Source: Liolophura sinensis
Lineage: Eukaryota > Mollusca > Polyplacophora > Chitonida > Chitonidae
Direction of reading: 5' to 3'
Assembly: GCF_032854445.1 (NCBI RefSeq)
Contig: NC_088304.1
Coordinates: 19,915,704 to 19,979,703 of the forward strand
Length of the DNA stretch: 64,000 nucleotides
The notes beneath the pieces were generated by a model that saw only the letters and a list, made by a program, of their open reading frames with translations, searched no databases and was not told where the DNA came from. The position numbers were made by a program, and so were the translations under genes. Positions 13,542 through 25,500 of the stretch are shown here, piece after piece (the stretch's first letter is position 1; every line of letters starts with the position of its first letter).

Positions 13542-16500
13542 GTAATATTTATACGTTTGATTATTAGTGTTTATTGACTAATTATTTAGTTTTACGTTCT
13601 ATGACTTGAATTTCTACTCTTTTCTGGCAAACTGAGCTTTGAGATCATTATCGCGTTAAATACTTATTACGAACACGTGAAAAGTAAACTCCAAGTTAGG
13701 ATATTATAAGAGCTTCGGGGGACGGGCGTTGTTTGCCGTGGGACCGTGACCGGCAATCGAAGAGGACGGGATCCTGACGGCTGACGGCTGGTAGGTCAGG
13801 GGTCAATCAGGTGGTGCTTGTTTGTCTTTCCAACACCATTGAAAGCTGACTTCTTCTCTTTGTATGATTCCGTCCTAATAATGTGCTTTATATAATTCCT
13901 TAGTTCTTTAGTGTTTGTGTTGAACGATGTTTTGGGAATTGGCTTTGCGATTATTGACTAGGAATATCCCTGATTGTGGACGCATGGTACACGAATGCTT
14001 GTTTCGACGCATAAATACGTGTGACCTTTTTCAGGGGTGGAGAAAAGGTGGGTGTTTCGGTACAAAAAAGACCACATAACTGAGTATACCTCTCGGCACC
14101 TGTTGGCACTTCGCAGTGGTGGATACGGGACATTAATCTCGGTCATTGTATTATGTTTTCTAATAACACTCCCACAAATGCTCCAAGTCTTTATATAGAC
14201 TTTACTTCCCTGATTCTTTCCCGATGTTAAAAATTTAAAAAAATACACAGCAGGAAATGAAAACTGACTTGCATTTTTAATATCGTTATCTAAGAACATA
14301 GATTATCCCGGAAAGAAAATAAAATCCCTTGATTTATCCTGGAAAAAAAATAAAAGCCTTTTCGCAAGGCTATCAAATCTATGCGTCAAAACAGACATGT
14401 ACCAGCCGTCAATCCATATGGGCTTTCCAGGTCAATAATCACAATGCAGATTCCTAAAACGACGTCTAACATAAACCAACAAAGAACTAAAAAGTGTAAA
14501 AGGCTCGAAATTACCATGCTAGTATTAAAAAATGTGAATAACAAAATATTTATCCCAGTTAGGCTTTAATTGCAACTGTTCAGGCATCTTATGTGGCGAT
14601 CTAATTCAACGCTGAATATACAACCCCAGATTAAGCACAGTGCCAGATATTTTGGACGCTCTCTCCATATTTACTTATAACACAATTATATTCATGGTAA
14701 AATTTAAGAAGCTTAGAGTGAAACTGGTTAAAGGAATAACCTTGATACACCAGTTTTGCAGTAATAACGTGGCTTTGATTGAAATCATCACAAAACACAA
14801 TGGATCTAACAAATGTTACGGTATATTTCTGTGTAAGTATGGATAATTTACATCATTAACATTGAAACTATCTCTCTTGTTGTAAAGTCTTCGAGAGAGG
14901 AAACCGTGTTGGTCTTTGTAAAATATAGGCCGAAGTAAGAGGTACCATCTGGAGTCTGTGGTTTCCTTTAAATCCAGCGAAGGTGTCTCGGCGTTTGCTA
15001 TATACGGATTGTGTAGAGCCAGTAGATCATCAATATAACGCTTACAGAATGAGAGAGATCGGACCTGCTGAGGATTATTCCTTAATATGTCCTGCACAAA
15101 GTCGTATTCATACGAGAACAGGTATAGGTCATCAGAAAGGGGGATTCAGTTTGTACCCATCGTAATACGTATACATTGTCGATGTATAGTTTTCCCCGAT
15201 TTCACGAAAGTATAGATGTCATTAAAAGAGTCAAGCAACTCAATGGACAACGAAGCATCCCATGAATGGTACCCGTTGTATGTAGTGGAACTGAAGAATG
15301 ATTTGTTGCCTTTGACATTAATGTAGTGGTGACCAGTTTTTTAAAACACCGATACAGATAGTGATGGAATCTTATCAGTTAAATCTGTGTGAGGAAGGGT
15401 AGTGTGGAGATGGTCGTATACTGTACGTGCTATTAGGCGTTAAGTTCTGAGACGTTTGGAGTTTTTAAGAATCCATATGCAGTTCACAGCAGAATGTTTC
15501 GCAATTCCACAACACAACTTTATCTAAAATGACTTCTCTCCTTGTGCTTTCGTTAAGAGAGTAGCTACAGTTTTGGCGGTACACCTTCTCGACCCCGAAA
15601 TAAAGCGAGCTTTGTATGGGGACATACCTTCCTGGAATTTAGTAAATTTTGCGGCATATCGGTGTGACGCGAAGGTACAGACATACTCTTCTGTTAAGGA
15701 AAGGACGTCTGTGTCATTGTGCTACGATAGCAAGCCAACCACTAAACAACGGAAGCACTAAATTCCATTGTATATTAGCCTCACTTGGATAGCAGCACAC
15801 CAATGGATTGTGTATGTGGCGTGTAGATGTTTCACGCTGTAGGATTTGTTGGATCCTGTGTATATTATGTGACGATTTCGATTAACGTCCATTACTGCAG
15901 AAGCTGGTGTGTGAAGGTTATTCCAAAAAACACTGCGTCATAACTGTGTCAGATTTCGCTTAAAGGAAAAGAAATTTTAAAATGGAATTAGGCATAACTA
16001 AACAAACCACTTAAACCTGTGCAAAAATATACTTTAATTAATTTTTTTTTTAGATTTTTGCGAAAAGATTGACAAGCGTTCAACCATGTGAATTCTAATC
16101 TGGGCTTTATGGACCATACTATCAGAGTTAGGAACGCTGACGTCACCGGAAGTTTTCCCACCACTAATCACAATACAGAATGTTGGAATAACTTTTTTTA
16201 CCCATGCGAAAATGATGAATGACACGATGTTCCAAAAAAATTCTTCTCTCTGGTGCACATCATAAAAAAATGTGATGTGACGCCAAGAGTTCCTAGATAC
16301 CGTCAGCATGGCTCATAAAGCCCACCATAATATTCAATTATTGAAATACCTTTCAACACTCTTAAAAAGATCTGAAAAAATGGTGGGTAGTCTTTGGCCT
16401 AGAGCGTCCATTTTAGTTTAGGGCTGGTATATGAATGTTTGTTTCGACGCAGAGATTACTCTGGAACGCTAATAGTGTGTATATTACTCGTCGTTTCTCT

Positions 16501-19500
16501 TGACTTTAGGTACTCCTGTTGTTGGTGCTCTCTGGAGCTCTTTTATAAACGGGCTAACAAACATTAATTCCTGGTTCAAAACAAGGACGCTTTGCATAAC
16601 TTTAAAGAGTGGGTTCATTGAATTTGGTGCTATGGACTATTTCTGGGAAAAGTACAGCTGTTCAGACGAGCAGCGATATGTTTGTGAATATGGTAAGGAC
16701 TATTTTTATACTTTGTTTTTATTCATACTCTCACTGTTGAAACCCTTGGACAAAGCATAGGTTGTCATGAATTCAGACTTCAGATGGAGCATAAATAAAA
16801 CACCCACAAAATGCCATTTAAATGCCAAGTCCTTTTAAACACAAGAACGTTTAAAATGGTATCGTTCAAACCAAAAATACTTTAAAACTCAAAAACTAAG
16901 CACAAATCATATGGTCCCTAACACTGGAGTTGGGCATATGACGGGTAGGCTTCCCTCGCTTTCAATACCTGTGGGACGCCTGAGTGGCCTATTAAATTTC
17001 CGTGAAGACTATTTTTCTCTCACCAATCTAGTATTGTACGTCACGTATGGCAATATTTTTTGACCAAAGGGTGGCATGCCAGGGACTCCGGTTTCATCCA
17101 CGCGTAAAGTCAATCACTTTCGCATCAGTGAAATAATCAGGCGTGTAGCATTTTGACACAGCCAAATAAATTAATCCACGTGTATCACATCGTCGTATGA
17201 ACACAGGAGAACAATGTTGCATATTAATCAATCACTAAAATAGATAACTTTTAAAACTCGAGACTCATAATGTGACGGTTACCATTTTAAATCGAGCTCC
17301 CCAAATCGGTGTAGACGTTGTCAGAAGGCGTAATCGACATTATGATTATTTAACAGATGTCACTGGATCCGTGTTTTGGCGCACATATTGACACAAACTC
17401 TTAGCGTTCTTAAAACCAATATTACACTTTGCCATTGTCAACAGTGGCTACAAGAACCGTACATAAGTAAAAAGAACACACACACTGACGAATAAAACAA
17501 CTCTCTCCTGAAGCGTTCAGAAATGCTATCCTTGTGGAAGCTATAACGGTTTTCCTGTTCCCCAGACTACATTTTTAGTAAAACAGGTCATGATACAGAC
17601 GTGATGTAAAGCCTATAGTGTACATTACAAAAATAGCAAGACAAACATTTTTCATAAATCCTAGCTTATATAAAATCCTTTTTATGTGTATTCTATAAAG
17701 CAGTGCTTTTTTGTGCGTCTGTAAAAATATATGTATACATATGTGCTTTCTGTACTTGTTCTATAAATATAAAGTTATTTCACATACTGTATGCACACAA
17801 TTGAACCTATGGCACACAGACAATTGAATAAACCATCATTCTATATACGTGGAATTCTTCTCTCCATATGTGCAAACATTTCCATAACTTACCTATTCAG
17901 TGACAAGCGATGCAAAGTACGTGTTTTGCTCACTTCCTGTCTAGTGATGAGCATGATGGTGGTCTGACGTGCTTTCGCGCAACATTTGTCATACCGCCCC
18001 ATATCTTCCCCACAAATTCAACAAGATACCCAATATTAGTTCTGCTCCCTACCCTTTACAGAAATCTAGTCTTCTTATGCAGACAGGAAATATTGAACAC
18101 ACATACAATTATTGGGTAAAACAAATGACTTTTTATTTCTATTTCTTTAAAGGTCAACAGGTAAACCTCAGCAAGAGAAATGACAAATGTTATGTACAAA
18201 ACGTGTAACATGTAAAAGTATGATTAAAATAACATAGAAGACAATAAAATCATTAAAATGTAAATATTAACAAATCTAATCACAACGCAACTTGAGCTTA
18301 AAATCTAGTTAGGATAAAGGTAAAAATATCTCTACCTGGTCCAGTACATTTTATGAATGCATCACATGAGCCTTCCTTGCAGATCGGCTGGAAGCTCTCC
18401 CTGGTGCGGGTGTTGTATCCATTACATCCGCATCTGATGTTGAAGGACCAACGTCCTCCAACGATACAGACATTGAAAGTTTGGACAGTATCCCCAGTGG
18501 TCTCATAGGGACGCTGTTTGGTTGATTAATTTGATTATTATTAATTTGAGGTAGGGGCCTCCGTGGTTCAGTTGGTTAGCGCGCTAAGCGCAGCGTAATG
18601 ACCCAGGAGTCTCTCGCCAATGCGGTCGCTGTGAGTTCAAGTCCAGCTCATGCTGGCTTCCTCTCCGGCCGTATGTGGGAAGGTCTCTCAGCAACCTGCG
18701 GATGGGTCGTGGGTTTCCACCGGGTTCTGCCCGATTTCCACCCACCATAATGCTGACCGTCGTCGTATCAGTGAAATATTCTTGAGTACGGCGTAAAACA
18801 CCAATAAAATAAATAAATAAATAAATTTGAGGTTTATTTTTGAACTCGCCTTTGTTATTATTATGTTTAGAGGGATTGGGTTCGAGTTTATCGGTTTGTT
18901 CGGTACTCTTTACTGCTTATTTGTTGTATTGAAGTAGTCTGGGTTGAGCAAGAATAAATCACAGGTTGAGCCGAAAGAACAAGCCGGAGGAATAGGGGCA
19001 GCCGTATTAGCTACTTTTAAAGAGAGGGAACCCCTCTCATCAGCCATCCGACAGCCTGTTTTTTGGCCCCTACTCAGTGTCAACATTTTTACATATGTAA
19101 AAAAATAACTGAAATAGAACTAGGTTTGTCGTTTCCAATGGGTCAAATCAAAGAGGTTTGAGTGGCAACAAATGTTACTAGATTGACCACACTGGCAAAC
19201 AAAGTCTGCGGGGAAGCATCAAAGAGTGAGACCAATTTCCAGGTATATCGTTTTTTATCTTTAAGTTGATATTTTTTTGCTTAAGGAAAGGCAGACAGTC
19301 CCTAGAGGAGACCATGTGATCTCCAACGCGACTGTAGCAGTTAACTGTGTTGCTGCAGTCGAAACCATCATGACCTTGACTGCCGCATCGGAAACAAAAC
19401 AATATTTTTGCATTGCCCCTTTCCGTGACGAAATTTTTGGCAATTGAAACATCGTGTCGGATTAGAGATATATAAATCCACATTAACCATATACGGGCCA

Positions 19501-22500
19501 ATGTAGATATACGACGGAAGGGAGATAGAGTTGAAGGTTAAAAGATATGTATTAAGTTTAAGGATTTTACCAGACTTCTTCATCGCGAAACGTTTAACTC
19601 TGATAACACCGCGTGAGTTTAGTTGTTTGTAGATTTCTTCTTCGAATAGGTCAATTATATCGCCATCCCTATAACGAATCATTCCTTGACAGCTGTTCAG
19701 GGAATGCTGAGGAGATGTGAAAACAAATATATGAGACATGAGATAATTTTTGAGGCCGGTTGTTCACTCTTCGTTGAGAGAGCAACGAAAGCCGGCCAAC
19801 TGTCTGGTCTATTTATCATGCAGGGCCGACAAGGCCTCAAATTTCCTCTTTTCATCAGCTTGCCACGAATTCGGATGAGAGGAAGACGTAAAAGATACAT
19901 TAGAAACATTTGTGGGACTGTTAATGTTAAGAGATCTAGATCTAGACAATTATTTCGCAGAGTGACAGACATGCTGCACACTCATTCCATATTTACTTAC
20001 AAGAGAGCTGTATTCATCAGGGGCAGCCGTATTAGCTACTTTTGAGAGAGGGAACCCCTGTTGTCAGCCATCCGACAGCTTTTTTTTTGCCCCTACTCAC
20101 TGTCAACATTTTTACATATGTAAAAAAATAACTGCGCATATAATGTCAGACCATGTACAAAGGAACTGGATTTATCCAGATCCGTGTTGCACATATATGT
20201 ATGTATAATTACAATTAAATACCGAGACGACTTGACTTACCAGTAACATATTATTTTTTGTAAAACTTCACCGCTGCATTTAATTTCGAATAAATCCATA
20301 AACACACGTCAGATTCAGAGTTAGTTGGAAGTCCGGCGAGGGGCTGAGTGTCGGGCATATGTCTGATTCTTATCAACATCGCGTAGCTCTAGGAATGTAG
20401 AAAATAAAGCATTACTTGTAAATTATCTGTGTTTTTGTCAATTACATACTGTTTACTGTTTGCTTCTTATCTTCCAGATCTTAGGGCTGCCTTCAAAGGA
20501 GTGTCAATTCCTGTAGATGTCCCAGTCAGTACTATGGCAAATATAACACATATGCAAGGTAAAACAGTTAGGCTCAAAATTCACTTCTCTTTTATTTTTC
20601 TCTGAAGCGACGGGAGGGGGGTGGGGGTGTGGGGGGGGGGAGGGGCTCCGTGGCTCAGTTGCTTACCACGCTAACGTAGGCTAATGACCCTAGAGCCTTT
20701 CACCAATGCGGTCGCTCATGCTGGTTTCCTCTCCGGCTGTACGTGGGAATGTCTGCCAGCAACCTGCGGATGGTCGTGGGTTTCTCCTGGGCTCTACCTG
20801 GTTTCTTCCCACCATGATTGCTGGTCGTATAACTGAAATATTCTTGAGTACGGCGTAAAACACCAATCAAATATATAAATAATCTAAAGCGACGGTGTTA
20901 CGGTGCTACTATTTAAGAATTTGGGGCCTCCGTGGCTCAGTCGTTAAAGCGCTAGCGCAGCGTAATGACCCAGGAGTCTCTCACCAATGCGGTCGCTGTG
21001 AGGTTCAAGTCCAGCTCATGCTGGCTTCCTCTCCGGCCGTATGTGGAAGGTCTGCCAGCAACCTGCGGATGGTCGTGGGTTTCCCCCGGGCTCTGCCCGG
21101 TTTCCACCCACCATAATGCTGGCCGCCGTCGTATAAGTGAAATATTCTTGAGTACGGCGTAAAAACACCAATCAAAAAAAAAAAAAAAAAAAAATTTAAG
21201 AATTTGCATGAACAGTTGAAATAAAACCCTAACTGAGGACACAAGAGATCTAATTTCATCAGCTAGGTGTGACTAACAGCCATCACACTGTCGTCGCTGC
21301 TCTGGTATTACTTTCTATTCTGTAAGTCTTTAATATTTATAATTGTTTATCACAACCGACGAAGCAGATTTATTTATTCTTGGAGTCAGAAATAAGAAAA
21401 TGCAAACAAGATCCCCACCATTAGCATTTATTAATAAGAGTGGTGATATCTCCGTCAGGTTACAACTACCTCATCTGTGTGAGGAACCAAAATTTAACAA
21501 TAAGCGGACTGCCGTTCCGGTGAATGACAGTCGTCAGATTGTCTGTACAATCACCACAAAATGCTGACATTAGAGAGCTACTGTTATGGTCAGTTAAAGT
21601 AATCAAAACCGCGTGTGGAACCACAACCGTAAGTCAGCACTGAGCTACATGTAACAGTGGTTACAGCGAATCTTAATCGTAAAATGTACTCAAACGGGCC
21701 ACATACTGTGATTTCCCATCATGGATTCCATCATGGATTAAAACAGACATGTTGCATATCAACGTGAAATGTGCGATGAACCATCTCATATGTAGTCACT
21801 CATCAACGCACTGTTATGTATCTAATTGCAGAAGAAAGAGCAACAACGGTAGCCTCTGAGATATGGACAACACCTCGTGAACATAGAACAGGTTTAGTAT
21901 AATTTGTTTTTTTTCAGCTTGGTCACATTATAAAAGACTGCAAGATAGTATTGCGTCACACTGCGAAAGTAAGTTAGTAAGTAATGGGAATGAATTTCTG
22001 GAAACAAACAGAATAGCAGCTTAGCCTCACCAACCTTAAAATGAAAATTTCTCTTGAATTCAGGAAGATGTAAATGGCGGAAGGGTGCAGAGAGGGAAGT
22101 GTGGAGTTGAAGATGGAGGGGTTGGGCTAGCACCTTTGAAATTCTACATCAGTGACGCCTAATAAAGGCAATTAACATTACTGAATAGTTTAACCTTACT
22201 CTGCTTAACCATTGGTGCTAGAGGGGGGGGGGGGGGGTATAAGTTATTGCTATTTACGCATTTACGTGATCAGCTACTGTAAAACATATGGCGATTGCCT
22301 ACTATCACAATGCAAGCATGTATACGTTCTGGTGAATGACAATAGTCCAGACTGCCTGTAGATCGTTCACGAATTGCACGCAAAAGCGAACTATGGCTAT
22401 TGTCAATTATAGAAATCAACCGCAATCCAGAACTAAGCCAACAGTGGTCATGGTTAATCTGTAATCAGGATGATTGTGTTTAATATAATCAAAGACGTAC

Positions 22501-25500
22501 AGCACAAAGAGTAAAACCAAATCATCGACGACGGTGTGATAACTGGCAAATGGTCGCACGTAACAGGTGAAATACGGCCTCTTGTCAACTTACCTCAGTC
22601 AGGGCTTTATTCTAACTGTTCATGTAAATGCATAAATAGTAGGAATTTACACGTCTCCCTAGCACCATGGCTTAAGCAGAATTGGGTAAAAAAGTGCAGT
22701 GATGTTAAATTGCATTTTATTAGACGTCACTGGTGTAGAATTACTCAAAATATCGTGTTTTCATCACATTTAAACTCAAGAACACAGCCAAAACTTCGCC
22801 CAAATGGTTACATACTAGATTGTTGTAATTTCTCATCATGGATTCAAACTGATATATTAGATATCAAAGTGGCATGTGTTTTGAAACAGTCCAAACTAAC
22901 GCCATCGCCGAGAGCGCCTGGTACACATACAACAGGTACGGTACAGTTTGTTGTCTGCAGGTGTAAATGGAAGAAGGACGGAAGTTGGTGGGGATAACAG
23001 GGGTGCAGTTGGGCTCTTGGGGTAGTAGATATTTATTATGCGCCGAAGCAGACATTCGTATAACAGCCGTCAACCAATAAGGTCGTTCCAGATATTTAAC
23101 CGCAGGGCCAATTCCCAAAACGACGTGTAAAACAAACCACCAAAGAACTAAGTAATTACATAAACTAAAAAATAGCATGGAATCCTGCAAAGAGAAGCCG
23201 TCACCAGTTTTCAGTGATGTTAAAAAGACACAAGCTATGTTTTAGGCGACTCGGTTAATTCTTCATGAGGTCCATAGTCTGACATGGCTTATAGTACACC
23301 ACCTCACCACTAGGGAACACAGCCACCTGACAGGACTGGTACTGTTCTTACTAGCCTTACAGCATCACAACTGCTCACTGAGGGCTGAACATGTCACAGG
23401 TTCCAACATCTTCTTGTGATTATTTCAGCTGCCTGATTAGATGTGATCTACTCATGATGTAATCTGAATGAAGAGTAACTTTCTTACATAACATGGCAAA
23501 AGAACATCACTAAAGGGAGGTTACTCTAACTGACCCATCACACATGCTAGAATATCAGTTGTCGATTGCAACTGTATATATTCAACGTGGTGAGCTTATT
23601 CAACACGATGAATATACAACCCTAACCTCGGGTTAAGCGGAATTAAACACAATTGTGAACCAGAGGGCCAGAAATTCTGGACGTTCAGTCCATGTTTACT
23701 TACGAGAGAACTATACTCATTGTGAAACTTAAGAAATTTGGAGTGAGGACGTTTGATGGAATAAACTTGACACACTAGTTTGTCCATCAGGGAACTAATG
23801 AACTATCCCGCCTGTGTCAAGTCTGTCCAAAGCTGTGAACCCATTCATCCTTCCTTTATTACGTCACAAGTATCGGTGTATGTGTGCTCATAAAACATAC
23901 ACGACCTACACACGCACTGCAACGTCACAGATGAAAACGATACGTTCTGCTGTCATTTAGACCTTCTGTGTAGTTCGTCTTGGGTCTCCCATTCCGTCAA
24001 TCATTGGTCATGGACATAACACAAGCTAATCAAGTCAGTCTTATCAGATCAGCAAACTCACTCAGCTCAATCAAAGGAAGAACCATGGGAGTGCATATGT
24101 CGATTACACTATCTCCACTATGGCACAGATATGTGATGTTCATGGCCTGGGATCAAGAAGAGATCTTAGGCTTGAGTTAAAATTTCAATCATTATCCTTT
24201 GTATGTTAGGTTAATTTAGCTGAAATTTGTTTTACAATAACTTACAAAGAATTTACGATGTCAATCACTATTTTGACGCTGTTACATAAGAAATAACAAT
24301 AATAATTAGTGATATGATATTTTGACCTAAGTTTAAAAACGCCTAGTGATCCCGGAGCCCAGATTCTAGGTCACACTAAGTGTACCTTTTAAAAAAGTTT
24401 AAATGGATTATATAAATCTAACAACTTTGCCCTAAACTTCTTAACAGTTTGGTCTCGGGAAATTCCTAATCAGATCTATCTCATTTGCATGAGTATTTGA
24501 ACACCTGAATAGATGTATTTCATGAAGTTGTTGATTTTCTGCCCGACCATTGAAATCCCCGCCTAAGAAAAGGCCCGGATCAGATCATAGCTCATAACAG
24601 ATAACACGCTGTAAACAACACAGCCACTTTTCTTCTGTTCCGTATCCTGATGAAATGCTGCGCTATTGCGATGGTCGGTATACACACCCGAACAATACAA
24701 CCTTGTTGAAACATTTGAGTACAACTAAAAATGAAAGAAAAAGATACCAAAGCGGTGAGTGGTGATGACTTTCAAATAATGTAAAATCGAACTGTGAATA
24801 CACACAAATACCACCCCATCGAATATCTGCCCTTGTCCTGTATCCGAGAGGTTGGGTTAATCTGCGTGTCACGTCATGCTGGTGTGCCGCGTTTTCACCT
24901 ATGCCTATTGCTCTGGTCAAGTACATTGTGACTGGACAATGACAGAGCTTTTTAGCAGAGCTCCTTTAGGTTGTCTCTATCTAGCGTATAAGTAAATTAT
25001 CACTAAGTACAGCGTTTACTCCAATATACGTTTAAATAAAAAAAAATCATTAATTCAGGTTAGATTCCACCGATAATCGTAGAAACCAAAATTTCTTGAG
25101 TGTGATGTTAAACAGCAGTCAATCAAATAAATAGTTAATGAAATCAAATCATGTTAAGTGGGACGGTTTATTTTGTATTATTTTCTTGCAGAACCTGGAG
25201 TATCTCAGCTCCGTCGCCCACGAAATCTTAAGACGGAAAAGAAAACAAGTACGTAGGACTGTTAAAACAATAGTCTCTCATGGTCAATTCGGGTTCTCGT
25301 CATTTTTGTAATGTCATGCTGTTCTAATAACAATAATAAAAACAATTCTCCAGCTAAGCGCAAATTTTAGTAAAGAAAAATTTGTTGAAGTTAAGATTTA
25401 GTTTAACTTGACGCTAAGGCAATTTGTGGTCATGAGACTTGAAGCCCTCTTTATTGTCAATGTGTAAATTTGGCTATGCCTTTATTCGTCTGGACGCAAG

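Noticed and set aside
18553-18640. A functional tRNA gene
   Set aside because: A- and B-box-like sequences are present, but no cloverleaf with acceptor stem and anticodon loop can be drawn, and it is the head of a SINE with TSDs. The same applies to the other tRNA-like heads.
20952-21259. Open frames on both strands around 21.1 kb
   Set aside because: They are readings of a SINE with intact TSDs and its A20 tail.
22536-22997. 153-codon open frame
   Set aside because: It lies mostly over repeat family D, whose conserved words are the same in non-coding copies elsewhere; no domain is visible.
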